A stretch of DNA of 64,000 nucleotides from contig NZ_CP059297.1 of NCBI RefSeq assembly GCF_017795885.1, forward strand, positions 1,176,001 through 1,240,000, read 5' to 3'. Positions 35,690 through 44,282 of this stretch are shown here, one piece after another; the stretch's first letter is position 1; each line of letters starts with the position of its first letter. This stretch comes from Brevundimonas sp. AJA228-03 (GTDB lineage: Bacteria; Pseudomonadota; Alphaproteobacteria; Caulobacterales; Caulobacteraceae). A program made the translations under genes and the position numbers. The notes below the pieces were generated by a model that did no database searches, had not been told where the DNA came from, and saw only the letters and a program-made list of their open reading frames with translations.

Positions 35690-36583
35690 GTGGCCGCACA
35701 GACCGAACCGCTCTCCTTTCAGGATCTGATCCTCACGCTCCAGCGCTACTGGGGCGATCAGGGCTGCGCGATCCTGCAGCCCTATGACATCGAGGTGGGG
35801 GCGGGGACCCTGCATCCGGCGACGGTGCTGCGGGCGCTCGGCCCCCGGCCGTGGAAGGCCGCCTATGTCCAGCCCAGCCGCCGGCCCGGCGACGGCCGCT
35901 ATGGCGAGAACCCCAACCGCCTTCAGCACTACTACCAGTTCCAGGTCATTCTGAAGCCGAATCCCGACAACCTGCAGGAGCTGTATCTCGGCTCGCTCCG
36001 CGCCATCGGCATCGATCCGGCCCTGCATGACATCCGCTTTGTCGAGGACGATTGGGAGAATCCGACCGTCGGGGCCTGGGGCCTTGGCTGGGAAGTCTGG
36101 TGCGACGGCATGGAGGTGACCCAGTTCACCTATTTCCAGGGCGTCGGCGGGCTGGAGGTCGACGTCGTCTCGGGTGAGCTGACCTATGGGCTGGAGCGTC
36201 TGGCCATGTACGTCCAGGGCGTCGACAACGTCTACGATCTGAAGTTCACCCGGGACGGCACGACCTATGGCGAGGTCTTCCTCGAGAACGAGCGCCAGCA
36301 GTCTCAGGCCAATTTCCACGGCTATGACGTCGAGGGCCTGAAGCGCCGGTTCGAGGACATGGAGGCGGAGTCGTCGCGGCTGCTGGCCATGACCGGGCCG
36401 CAGGGTCAGCCACTGGTCCTGCCGGCCTACGACCAGGTCCTGAAGGCGTCGCACCTGTTCAACCTGATGGACGCGAGGGGGGCCATCGCGGTGGCCGAAC
36501 GCCAGAGCTACATCGGCCGCATCCGCGACCTGTGTAAGGCCTGTGCCCTGGCCTATGTCGAGCAAGAGCGGGGAGCCGCCTGA
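35690..36583 (+). CDS. glyQ: Glycyl-tRNA synthetase alpha subunit
   Basis: GlyQ carries the catalytic core of the alpha2beta2 glycyl-tRNA synthetase. The 297-residue protein has the typical start [20 protein letters not shown], the [18 protein letters not shown] motif and [24 protein letters not shown] start at 35690 fits the family N terminus. Its stop shares a base with the glyS ATG. Confidence 0.97.
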   Translation: MAAQTEPLSFQDLILTLQRYWGDQGCAILQPYDIEVGAGTLHPATVLRALGPRPWKAAYVQPSRRPGDGRYGENPNRLQHYYQFQVILKPNPDNLQELYLGSLRAIGIDPALHDIRFVEDDWENPTVGAWGLGWEVWCDGMEVTQFTYFQGVGGLEVDVVSGELTYGLERLAMYVQGVDNVYDLKFTRDGTTYGEVFLENERQQSQANFHGYDVEGLKRRFEDMEAESSRLLAMTGPQGQPLVLPAYDQVLKASHLFNLMDARGAIAVAERQSYIGRIRDLCKACALAYVEQERGAA

Positions 36584-38817
36584 TGCCCCAACTCCTACTC
36601 GAACTCTTTTCCGAAGAAATCCCCGCCCGCATGCAGGCGGGGGCCGCGCGTGATCTCGAACGCATGGCGAGCGAACGGCTGAAGGCCGCCGGCCTGAGCT
36701 GGGATACCCTGACCACCTACGCCGGCCCGCGGCGGTTGACGCTCGTGATCGAGGGCCTGCCCGCCGCCACGCCGGATCGCTCGGAAGAGCTGAAGGGCCC
36801 CCGCGCCAACGCCCCGGAACAGGCGCTGGAGGGGTTCCTGCGCAAGACCGGCCTGACGCGCGACCAGCTGACCGAGCGCGACGGCGTCCTGTTCGCCGTG
36901 ATCGAGGAGGCGGGTCGCCCGACGACCGCCGTGATCGCCGAGACGGTGGACCAGATCGTCCGGGCCTTCCCCTGGCCCAAGTCGATGCGCTGGGGCTCCG
37001 GCACCCTGCGCTGGGTGCGCCCGCTGAAGCGGATCGTGGCCCTGTTCGACGGGGCCGTGGTGCCGTTCGAGATCGACGGCATCCGATCTGGTGACGTGAC
37101 CGAGGGCCACCGCTTCATGGGGTCGGGCCAGCCGTTTGCCGTGAAGGATTTCGCCGACTATCGGGCGAAGCTGGAACAGCATTTCGTCCTGCTGGATGCC
37201 GCCGACCGCAAGCTGAAGATCCTCGAGGCCGCCCGTGCCGCCTGCCAAACGCAAGGGCTGGAGCTGGTCGACGACGACGGCCTGCTGGAAGAGGTCGCCG
37301 GCCTCGCCGAATGGCCGACGCCGATCCTGGGCGACATGGACCCGCAGTTCCTCGACCTGCCGCCCGAGGTGGTCCGTTTGTCCATGAAGGTGCACCAGAA
37401 ATATTTCGCGGTGCGACGGCCCCCCTCGAGCCCTGAGCCATCTCCCCCCTCCGGGGGGAGTACCCGCGAAGCGGGGGAGGGGGGCCTGGCCCCCAACTTC
37501 ATCGTCGTCGCCAATGTCGAGGCCTCCGACGGCGGTGTGGCCCTGGCCGCCGGCAACAGTCGCGTCCTGTCGGCCCGCCTGAACGACGCCCGCTTCTTCT
37601 GGGACGAGGACCGCAAGACCGGCTTCGACGTCTGGAACGAGAAACTGAAGGGCGTCACCTTCCACGCCAGACTGGGCACGATGGCCGAGCGCGTCGACCG
37701 CATCGCCGCCCTCGCGCGCGAGATCGCCCCCCTCGTCGGCGCCGACCCCGATCAGGCTGAAACCGCCGCCCGCCTCGCCAAGGCCGACCTGGCCTCGGGC
37801 ATGGTCGGCGAGTTCCCCGAGCTGCAGGGGATCATGGGCGGCTACTACGCGAGAGCCTTGCCCCCCTCGAACCCTGCTCTGCAGGCTTCGGTCCCCCCGG
37901 AGGGGGGACATTTGCCCAGCCAATCTCCCCCCTCCGGGGGGAGTACCCGCGAAGCGGGGGAGGGGGGTTGTTCCAATGCCATCGCCGACGCCATCCGCGA
38001 CCACTACAAGCCGCAAGGCCCGGCGGACTCGGTCCCGACCGCGCCCCTGACGGTCGCTGTCGCCCTTGCCGACAAGCTCGACACCCTCGTCGGCTTCTTC
38101 GCCATCGACGAAAAGCCCACGGGGTCGAAGGATCCGTTCGCGCTGCGGCGGGCGGCGCTGGGGGTGATCCGGTTGATCGAAGCAGGGAATGTACCGATCG
38201 AACTGAGGGGCAACGATCTGCTCTTCAACCATATCAAGCGAATGCCAAACATGGCTGACGCCGTCTATTTGCAGGTGGCACCGATTCTCGATGCAATCAC
38301 GTTCGACTTCCTCAGCGATCGATTGGAGGTCTTTCTCCGAGACCGAGGCACCAATATCGAAACCGTTCGTGCTGCTTTTGGGCGGACCTTAAGTGGCTTC
38401 AAACCTGTCGATCTCATCGCGAGCGTCGAGGCGCTCGACGCCTTCCTCGCCACCGACGACGGGGCCAATCTGCTGGCCGGCTACAAGCGCGCCTCCAATA
38501 TCCTGAAGGCTGAGGAGAAGAAGGGGCCCGTCCCGACCGGCGAACCGGGTGTCCCCGACGGCATCCCCGCACAGGAGGCGACCCTGATCTTTGCGGTCAA
38601 GGGCGCGGCATATGAGGTCGCCAAAGCCCTCGAGGCCGAGGATTTTGCCGAGGCCATGCGCCAGCTGGCCCTGCTCCGCGCGCCCGTGGACGCCTTCTTC
38701 ACCGACGTCATGGTCAACTCCGACGTCCCCGAAGAGCGGGAGAACCGCCTGAAACTGTTGGGTCAGGTGCGCGACGTCATGGGCCGGGTGGCCGACTTCG
38801 GGCAGGTTTCCGGCTGA
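36583..38817 (+). CDS. glyS: Glycyl-tRNA synthetase beta subunit with two palindromic-element insertions
   Basis: GlyS binds tRNA-Gly and is required for charging. The 744-residue protein starts PQLLLELFSEEIPARM as expected; family length is about 690-700. The excess comes from two in-frame insertions of palindromic DNA, encoding the peptide PPSGGSTREAGEGG (37441-37484) and, in a longer insert (about 37857-37970), the same peptide again. Both lie in loops flanking conserved regions (MKVHQKYFAV before the first, MGGYYAR before the second), suggesting the enzyme tolerates them. The C-terminal anticodon-binding region is intact. Confidence 0.96.
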   Translation: MPQLLLELFSEEIPARMQAGAARDLERMASERLKAAGLSWDTLTTYAGPRRLTLVIEGLPAATPDRSEELKGPRANAPEQALEGFLRKTGLTRDQLTERDGVLFAVIEEAGRPTTAVIAETVDQIVRAFPWPKSMRWGSGTLRWVRPLKRIVALFDGAVVPFEIDGIRSGDVTEGHRFMGSGQPFAVKDFADYRAKLEQHFVLLDAADRKLKILEAARAACQTQGLELVDDDGLLEEVAGLAEWPTPILGDMDPQFLDLPPEVVRLSMKVHQKYFAVRRPPSSPEPSPPSGGSTREAGEGGLAPNFIVVANVEASDGGVALAAGNSRVLSARLNDARFFWDEDRKTGFDVWNEKLKGVTFHARLGTMAERVDRIAALAREIAPLVGADPDQAETAARLAKADLASGMVGEFPELQGIMGGYYARALPPSNPALQASVPPEGGHLPSQSPPSGGSTREAGEGGCSNAIADAIRDHYKPQGPADSVPTAPLTVAVALADKLDTLVGFFAIDEKPTGSKDPFALRRAALGVIRLIEAGNVPIELRGNDLLFNHIKRMPNMADAVYLQVAPILDAITFDFLSDRLEVFLRDRGTNIETVRAAFGRTLSGFKPVDLIASVEALDAFLATDDGANLLAGYKRASNILKAEEKKGPVPTGEPGVPDGIPAQEATLIFAVKGAAYEVAKALEAEDFAEAMRQLALLRAPVDAFFTDVMVNSDVPEERENRLKLLGQVRDVMGRVADFGQVSG
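37441..37484 (+). repeat. Coding palindromic element, copy 1 in glyS
   Basis: A 44-bp sequence identical to the copy at 37924-37967: it starts TCTCCCCCCTCCGGGGGGAG, has the inner hairpin TACCCGCGAAGCGGG, and ends GAGGGGGG, so the whole folds as nested hairpins. It is read in frame as SPPSGGSTREAGEGG. It is preceded by a CCCCCCTCGA motif also found in copy 2. Confidence 0.9.
37924..37967 (+). repeat. Coding palindromic element, copy 2 in glyS
   Basis: An exact duplicate of the 44-bp element at 37441. Here it forms the right part of a longer ~115-bp insert whose left part contains another inverted repeat (TCCCCCCGGAGGGGGGA, about 37890-37906). Read in the same frame as copy 1, it adds about 40 residues. 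Confidence 0.9.
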
Positions 38818-38984
38818 CCCTCTCCCGGCGGGAGAGGGCTTGAGGCTCGCAGAGCGCAGCGATGCGCCAGCCGAAAGGGTGAGGGGTTAAGGTGCGAAAG
38901 GGTGAGGGCATGACCCCTCACCCTTTCGCGCAAGGATGATCGCTGCGCGCTCATGCGCTCAAGCCCTCTCCCTCTGGGAGAGGG
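38818..38984. repeat. Palindromic intergenic repeat (full copy) downstream of glyS
   Basis: Begins directly after the glyS stop with CCCTCTCCCGGCGGGAGAGG and ends with CCCTCTCCCTCTGGGAGAGG at 38964-38984; the flanks CTTGAG/CTCAAG extend the outer arms. Inner arms are repeated GAAAGGGTGAGGG and CCCTCACCCTTTCG. Same family as the copy after murG. The remaining ~130 bases before ppdK contain no gene that can be supported. Confidence 0.85.
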
Positions 38985-39117
38985 TTCAGGACGGAACCAA
39001 CCCCTCCTCATCACCCTTTGTTACATCCCGGTCTCGCCTTCGCGCGCCGGGCGCGTTAGTCAGGCCGACCGAGCGGGGCCTACCCGCCGATCTCGACGCG
39101 ACCTCAGGGGACTATGG

Positions 39118-41796
39118 ATGACACAGTGGGTGTACGGCTTCGGCGGCGGGTCCGCCGATGGCGATGCGTCGATGAAGAACCTGCTGGGGGGCAAGGGTGC
39201 CAATCTGGCGGAGATGTCGTCCCTGGGGCTGCCCGTTCCTCCGGGCTTCACCATCACCACCGAGGCGTGCGTCCACTACTATTCCAACGGCCAGAACTAC
39301 CCCGACGGCCTGCACGGCCAGGTCGCTGAAGGATTGGCCAAGGTTGAGGCCGTCGTCGGCAAGACCTTCGGCGATGCGTCCAACCCGCTGCTGGTCTCCG
39401 TCCGCTCCGGCGCTCGCGCCTCCATGCCCGGCATGATGGACACGGTGCTGAACCTCGGCCTCAACGACGAGACGGTCGAGGGGCTGGCGAAACTGTCGGG
39501 CGACCGCCGCTTCGCCTTCGACAGCTATCGCCGCTTCATCACCATGTATTCGAACGTCGTGCTGGGCCTGAGCCACGACGATTTCGAGGAGGTCCTGGAC
39601 GACCACAAGGACCGCCTCGGCGTCACCGTCGACACCGACCTGTCGGCCTCGGACTGGGAAAAGGTCGTCGCCGAATACAAGACGGTGGTCGAGCGCGAGC
39701 TGGGTCAGCCCTTCCCCCAGGATCCGCATGAACAGCTGTGGGGGGCGGTCTCGGCCGTATTCGCCAGCTGGATGAACGACCGGGCGAAATTCTATCGCCG
39801 CATGCACGACATCCCCGAAAGCTGGGGTACGGCCGTCAACGTCCAGTCGATGGTGTTCGGCAACATGGGCGAGACCTCGGCGACCGGCGTGGCTTTCACC
39901 CGCAACCCCTCGACCGGCGAGGCACGACTGTACGGCGAGTTCCTGATCAACGCCCAGGGCGAGGACGTCGTCGCAGGCATTCGCACGCCCCAGTCCCTGA
40001 CCCGGATCGGCCGCGAGGAGATGGGTGAGACCGCGCCGTCCATGGAAGAGGCCATGCCCACGGTCTTCGCCCAGTTCGTCGATGTCGTCGGCAAGCTGGA
40101 AACCCACTACCGCGATATGCAGGATATCGAGTTCACGGTCGAACAGGGCCGACTGTGGATGCTGCAGACCCGCAACGGCAAGCGCACCGCCAAGTCGGCG
40201 CTGAAGATCGCCGTCGACCTCGCGGCAGAGGGCGTGATCTCGCAGGAGGAAGCCATCAGTCGGGTCGAGCCGTCGGCGCTGGACCAGCTGCTGCACCCGA
40301 CTCTCGATCCGGACGCGACCCGCTCCGTGATCGCCACCGGCCTGCCCGCCAGCCCCGGCGCCGCGACCGGCAGGATCGTGTTCGACGCCAATGAGGCCGA
40401 GCGGCTGGGTCAGCTGGGCGACGCCGTCATCCTGGTCCGCGAGGAAACCAGCCCCGAAGACATCCACGGCATGCACGCGGCGCGCGGCATCGTCACGGCG
40501 CGCGGCGGCATGACCAGCCACGCGGCCGTGGTCGCGCGCGGCATGGGTCGGCCCTGCGTTTGCGGGATCAACGCCCTGTCGATCAACGAGCATGCCGGAA
40601 CCTTCACCGCCCACGGCCGCACCTTCAAGGCGGGCGAGATCATCACCATCGACGGCTCGAAGGGCGAGGTGCTCGAAGGGTCTGTCGCGATGATCGAGCC
40701 GGAGCTGACAGGCGATTTCCAGACCCTGATGGCCTGGGCCGACAAGGTTCGTCGCCTGAAGGTCCGCGCCAATGCGGAGACCCCGCAGGACGCCAGGACC
40801 GCGCGCGGCTTCGGGGCCGAGGGCATCGGCCTTTGCCGCACCGAGCACATGTTCTTCGACGAGGCCCGGATCGCCGCCGTGCGCGAGATGATCCTGGCCG
40901 ATGACGAGGCCGGCCGTCGCACGGCGCTGGCCAAGATCGAGCCGTTCCAGAAGTCGGACTTCGTGGAGCTGTTCACCATCATGGCCGGCCTGCCCGTCAC
41001 GGTGCGGCTGCTGGATCCGCCGCTGCACGAATTCATTCCCCACACCGACGAGGACATCGACGCGCTGGCGGCGGCCTCCGGCATCGACGCCGCCAAGCTG
41101 AAACGCCGGGCCCGCGAGCTGCATGAGACCAACCCCATGCTCGGCCACCGCGGCTGCCGTCTCGGGGTCGCCTATCCGGAAATCTACGAGATGCAGGTGC
41201 GCGCGATCCTGGAGGCCGCGCTGGAGGTGAAGAAGACGGCCGCCGAGGCCCCGATCCCCGAGATCATGCACCCGCTGGTCGCCATGGGTCTGGAGATGAA
41301 ATATCTGCGTGAGCTGACCGATCGCACGGCGAGGGACGTGTTCGACAAGGCCGGCGACACGGTTGAATACCTGGTCGGCACCATGATCGAACTGCCGCGC
41401 GCCGCCCTGCGCGCCGGCGACCTGGCCGAATACGCCGAATTCTTCTCCTTCGGCACCAACGACCTGACCCAGACGACCTTCGGCATCAGCCGGGACGACT
41501 CCGGCCGCTTCCTGCAGGCCTATATGGACAAGGGCATCTTCGAGACCGACCCCTTCGTCCGTCTGGACCAGGAGGGCGTAGGCGACCTGATCCGCATCGC
41601 GGCCGAACGGGGCGGGGCGGTCCGTCCGGACATCAAGATGGGCATCTGCGGCGAGCACGGCGGGGACCCGGCCTCGATCGCCTTCTGCGAACAGGTCGGC
41701 CTCGCCTACGTCAGCTGCAGCCCCTACCGCGTGCCGATCGCACGGCTGGCGGCGGCCCAGGCGGCGCTGAACGTGGAGCGCGAGAAGGATCGTTGA
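39118..41796 (+). CDS. ppdK: Pyruvate, phosphate dikinase
   Basis: PPDK interconverts pyruvate + ATP + Pi and phosphoenolpyruvate + AMP + PPi. In 892 residues the nucleotide-binding N-domain (LLGGKGANLAEMSSLGLPVP, SVRSGARASMPGMMDTVLNLG), the phospho-histidine domain (ARGGMTSHAAVVARGMGRP) and the PEP/pyruvate TIM barrel (GFGAEGIGLCRTEHMFFD, and GTNDLTQTTFGISRDD) are complete. The ATG at 39118 gives MTQWVYGFGGGSADG, the family start. It provides gluconeogenic PEP or runs with glycolysis. Confidence 0.97.
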   Translation: MTQWVYGFGGGSADGDASMKNLLGGKGANLAEMSSLGLPVPPGFTITTEACVHYYSNGQNYPDGLHGQVAEGLAKVEAVVGKTFGDASNPLLVSVRSGARASMPGMMDTVLNLGLNDETVEGLAKLSGDRRFAFDSYRRFITMYSNVVLGLSHDDFEEVLDDHKDRLGVTVDTDLSASDWEKVVAEYKTVVERELGQPFPQDPHEQLWGAVSAVFASWMNDRAKFYRRMHDIPESWGTAVNVQSMVFGNMGETSATGVAFTRNPSTGEARLYGEFLINAQGEDVVAGIRTPQSLTRIGREEMGETAPSMEEAMPTVFAQFVDVVGKLETHYRDMQDIEFTVEQGRLWMLQTRNGKRTAKSALKIAVDLAAEGVISQEEAISRVEPSALDQLLHPTLDPDATRSVIATGLPASPGAATGRIVFDANEAERLGQLGDAVILVREETSPEDIHGMHAARGIVTARGGMTSHAAVVARGMGRPCVCGINALSINEHAGTFTAHGRTFKAGEIITIDGSKGEVLEGSVAMIEPELTGDFQTLMAWADKVRRLKVRANAETPQDARTARGFGAEGIGLCRTEHMFFDEARIAAVREMILADDEAGRRTALAKIEPFQKSDFVELFTIMAGLPVTVRLLDPPLHEFIPHTDEDIDALAAASGIDAAKLKRRARELHETNPMLGHRGCRLGVAYPEIYEMQVRAILEAALEVKKTAAEAPIPEIMHPLVAMGLEMKYLRELTDRTARDVFDKAGDTVEYLVGTMIELPRAALRAGDLAEYAEFFSFGTNDLTQTTFGISRDDSGRFLQAYMDKGIFETDPFVRLDQEGVGDLIRIAAERGGAVRPDIKMGICGEHGGDPASIAFCEQVGLAYVSCSPYRVPIARLAAAQAALNVEREKDR

Positions 41797-41830
41797 TCGC
41801 CTTCCCTTCTCCCTTGAGGGGCGAAGAGCC

Positions 41831-42223
41831 ATGAAGATCGCCGTGGTCGGTCCCGGTGCCATCGGCGCGACGGTCGCGGCGCACCTGTCGCATAACCTCG
41901 ATGACCTGACGGTCTGCGTTCGAACCGTGTTTGATCATTTGGTCGTCGATACACCAGCCGGCCGCATCGAGGCGCTGCCGCACATCTTGACCCGCCCGGA
42001 TCCGGCGCAGTCAGTCGAATGGGTGCAGGTGGCAACCAAGGCCTATGACGTTGAGGCGACCGCTCTCTGGCTGGCCAGGCTGGTGGGACGCCCGATGGAG
42101 TGGGATGCCCGGAAGGCGACATCGCCCGCCTCGGCACCCGACACGGGATTTCCACGCCGCTGAACCGGATGGTCGCAACCCCGCTGTCGGCGATGAAAAG
42201 GGCTAGGCTGGAGCACCCGGCTG
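41831..42223 (+). pseudogene. panE: 2-dehydropantoate 2-reductase remnant (internal deletion and frameshift)
   Basis: The first ~84 codons encode a good ketopantoate reductase N terminus (MKIAVVGPGAIGATVAAHL, TKAYDVEATA). At about 42080 the sequence jumps to a C-terminal motif (GRPMEWDAR) and after a one-base shift continues in another frame as GDIARLGTRHGISTPLNRM. About 170 central residues, with the substrate and catalytic lysine region, are missing. The gene is therefore a relic; the pantoate pathway must rely on another enzyme. Confidence 0.82.
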
Positions 42224-42475
42224 TAGCGCCCATCGCATCGACCCCTCGCCGAACGGGCGCGAGAACCACTGCGAATAGCGATCAAAGGCCTCGACGACGG
42301 CCTCGCGAAGGTCCTGGGTCACCGGCTCGCCTCGGGTGCGCTTCAGCGCTGCCACGCAGTCGATGACGGTATTCTGGTGCGCAGATCCGCCCAGTGATCT
42401 CAGCACTGTCGCCACATCGCGGGCGAGGGCTTCCAGGAAGCCGGGCTGTTTGGGGCCGGCGGGCGCGTCGGACAA
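42203..42475 (-). CDS. Conserved hypothetical protein
   Basis: A 90-residue protein with a helical N-terminal segment (FLEALARDVATVLRSLGGSAHQNTVIDCVAALKR) that resembles a small helix-rich/winged-helix fold, followed by VVEAFDRYSQWFSRPFGEG. It starts at a TTG with GGAGAG upstream. The 3' end runs into the panE relic. No function can be named. Confidence 0.55.
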   Translation of the reverse strand: MSDAPAGPKQPGFLEALARDVATVLRSLGGSAHQNTVIDCVAALKRTRGEPVTQDLREAVVEAFDRYSQWFSRPFGEGSMRWALQPGAPA

Positions 42476-42619
42476 TCCGGACTCTCCGTGATCGGCGGTG
42501 TCAGGCTGGCGAACGTCATTCCAGACTCATCCGTCGCGTGCAAGCCATGTCGGTGTTCGTCGGGTCATCAGTTCGTGATCGGACTGATACGGCTGCTGCA
42601 CGCATCCACGGCGCGCCCG

Positions 42620-43030
42620 TCAGGCCGGTCTGCAGATCCGCGCGCGGGCATTGCTCCAGCACCGCCCCGACAGGGTCACGGCCCCCAGCGGGGCCTGGGC
42701 GTGGGACGCCCCCTCGCCGCCGTTCCAGGAGGCCTCGGTCACGCCCTCAAAGGTGTTGAGATAGACGAACACCTTCGGCGGGGAGATCGTGCCGGTGTTC
42801 AAGGTGATCGTGGTCGGATCGCTGTCGTCGACCGGGCAGGGCGCGTCGAGATAGACCTTTTCGTCCACGGCGATAAGACAATGGGTTGGGTCCGGTTCGG
42901 ACACCGCTTTGGCGGCCTGCACCGTGACCGGAGCCTCGGTCGCGTTGCCGGTCCGGGGCTCTGTCGTGGTCCTGCCGCAGGCCCCGAGAGCGAACACCGC
43001 CAGTGCGACCGCGATTGATCCATCCCTCAT
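42620..43030 (-). CDS. Putative lipoprotein
   Basis: A 136-residue protein with a lipoprotein signal peptide (SIAVALAVFALGACGRT, lipobox LGAC). The mature part is acidic and beta-type with a few cysteines (HCLIAV, APCPVD, GRCWS, RICRPA). Function unknown. The ATG at 43030 is preferred over the in-frame start at 43099, which lies inside the FabH-like gene. It is 19 bases downstream of the FabH-like gene stop and could be co-transcribed. Confidence 0.7.
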   Translation of the reverse strand: MRDGSIAVALAVFALGACGRTTTEPRTGNATEAPVTVQAAKAVSEPDPTHCLIAVDEKVYLDAPCPVDDSDPTTITLNTGTISPPKVFVYLNTFEGVTEASWNGGEGASHAQAPLGAVTLSGRCWSNARARICRPA

Positions 43031-43049
43031 CACCAACCCCTCCCTGTTT

Positions 43050-44201
43050 TCAGCCCCGTTGTCGCACGAACACCGTTCCGGCAGAATAGCCTGCGCCAAA
43101 GCTGCAGATCAGCCCCGTTTCGCCCGCTTCGAACCCGTCGTTGTGCAGGTGGAAGGCGATGATGGAGCCGGCCGACGAGGTGTTGGCGTACTCGTCCAGG
43201 ATGATCACATTCTCGGCTTCGGTCGGGTCGCGGCCCAGGACCTTGCGGCCGATCATCGAGTTCATGTTGATGTTGGCCTGATGGAGCCACAGGCGCTTCA
43301 GGGCCGTGGGGTCGAGACCAAGATCACCCGCATGGTCGATGATCATGTCCGACACCATCGGCACGACGTCCTTGAAGACCTTGCGACCCTGCTGGATGAA
43401 CAGCTTGTCGTCCTGCTGGCCGGCGGGGCGGTCCGATCCGGCGGCCGCGCCCGTCTCCCCGGCCCAGCGGTTCAGGAAGCCGAAGTTGTTGCGGATATTG
43501 TTGGAGAACACCGTCTTCAGCCGGGTCCCCAGGATGTCCCAGCCGCCCGGACCGGCCGTCTCCGACGACTCCACGATCACAGCGGTGCAGACGTCGCCGA
43601 AGATGAAGTGGCTGTCGCGATCGGTGAAGTTCAGGTGCGCCGAACAGACCTCCGGGTTGACCATCAGCACGGCCCTGGTCGGGTCGTTGGCGAGGAAGTC
43701 GGCCGCCGTCTTGATGCCGAAGGTCGCCGAGGAACAGGCCACGTTCATGTCGAAGCCGAAGCCCTCGATGCCCAGCGCCTGCTGGATCTCGATCGCCAGG
43801 GCCGGATAGGGGCGGGGCATGTTGGAGGCCGCGCACAGGACCGCACCGATCCCGCTGACCGGCTTGCCCCAGGCTTCGATGGCCTGCTGCGCCGCCTTGA
43901 CGGCCATTTCGGCCATGATCGACAGTTCGTCGTTGGACCGTTCGGCGAGGTACGGAGCCATCCGCCCGGGATCCAGGATGCCCGCCTTGTCGAGGACGAA
44001 CCGGCTCTTGATGCCCGACGCCTTCTCGATGAAGGCCTCGGACGACGGCGTCAGGGCTGCGACATCGCCCTCGGCGATCTGGCCCGCGTGGGCAGCGTTC
44101 CATCGCTCGGCCCAGGCATTGTAGGCCTCCACCAGTTCTGCGTTGGAAATGGACTGTTCGGGGGTGAACAGTCCGGTGGCGGCGATAACAGCGTGTGGCA
44201 A
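43050..44201 (-). CDS. Beta-ketoacyl-ACP synthase III-like protein
   Basis: A 383-residue thiolase-fold enzyme related to FabH. The nucleophilic cysteine is in MNVACSSATFG, the catalytic histidine in LWLHQANINMN and the asparagine in EYANTSSAGS. It is longer than FabH (~320) because of an N-terminal insertion around EAYNAWAERWNAAH. It may start fatty acid synthesis or make a specialised acyl product. The start codon is TTG (44201), with AGGGA nine bases upstream. Confidence 0.9.
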   Translation of the reverse strand: MPHAVIAATGLFTPEQSISNAELVEAYNAWAERWNAAHAGQIAEGDVAALTPSSEAFIEKASGIKSRFVLDKAGILDPGRMAPYLAERSNDELSIMAEMAVKAAQQAIEAWGKPVSGIGAVLCAASNMPRPYPALAIEIQQALGIEGFGFDMNVACSSATFGIKTAADFLANDPTRAVLMVNPEVCSAHLNFTDRDSHFIFGDVCTAVIVESSETAGPGGWDILGTRLKTVFSNNIRNNFGFLNRWAGETGAAAGSDRPAGQQDDKLFIQQGRKVFKDVVPMVSDMIIDHAGDLGLDPTALKRLWLHQANINMNSMIGRKVLGRDPTEAENVIILDEYANTSSAGSIIAFHLHNDGFEAGETGLICSFGAGYSAGTVFVRQRG

Positions 44202-44208
44202 GTGGTTG

Positions 44209-44250
44209 TCCCTAACGCTCGCCTCGCTGAGGCTCGCTACTTGAGGGACG
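44209..44250. repeat. Inverted repeat between KpsC-like and FabH-like genes
   Basis: GTCCCT (44209) and AGGGAC (to 44250) bracket an inner hairpin of GAGCGAGGCGAGC type with CTCGCTGAGGCTCGC. It lies in the FabH-like gene leader (minus strand). It may be another dispersed intergenic element or a processing signal. Confidence 0.5.
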
Positions 44251-44282
44251 TTTGGCGTCCGCTCGGGTCGATCTGATGTGCT

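Noticed and set aside
37441..37967. CRISPR-like array (two identical 44-bp repeats)
   Set aside because: Only two copies, 439 bases apart and inside conserved coding sequence; no spacers or cas genes.
36595..38232. 545-codon minus-strand frame across glyS
   Set aside because: Shadow of glyS; includes the palindromic elements, which read open on both strands because they are symmetrical.
39112..41862. 916-codon open frame on the minus strand across ppdK
   Set aside because: Antisense of ppdK in the codon-position-matched frame; no recognisable motifs and no ribosome-binding site.
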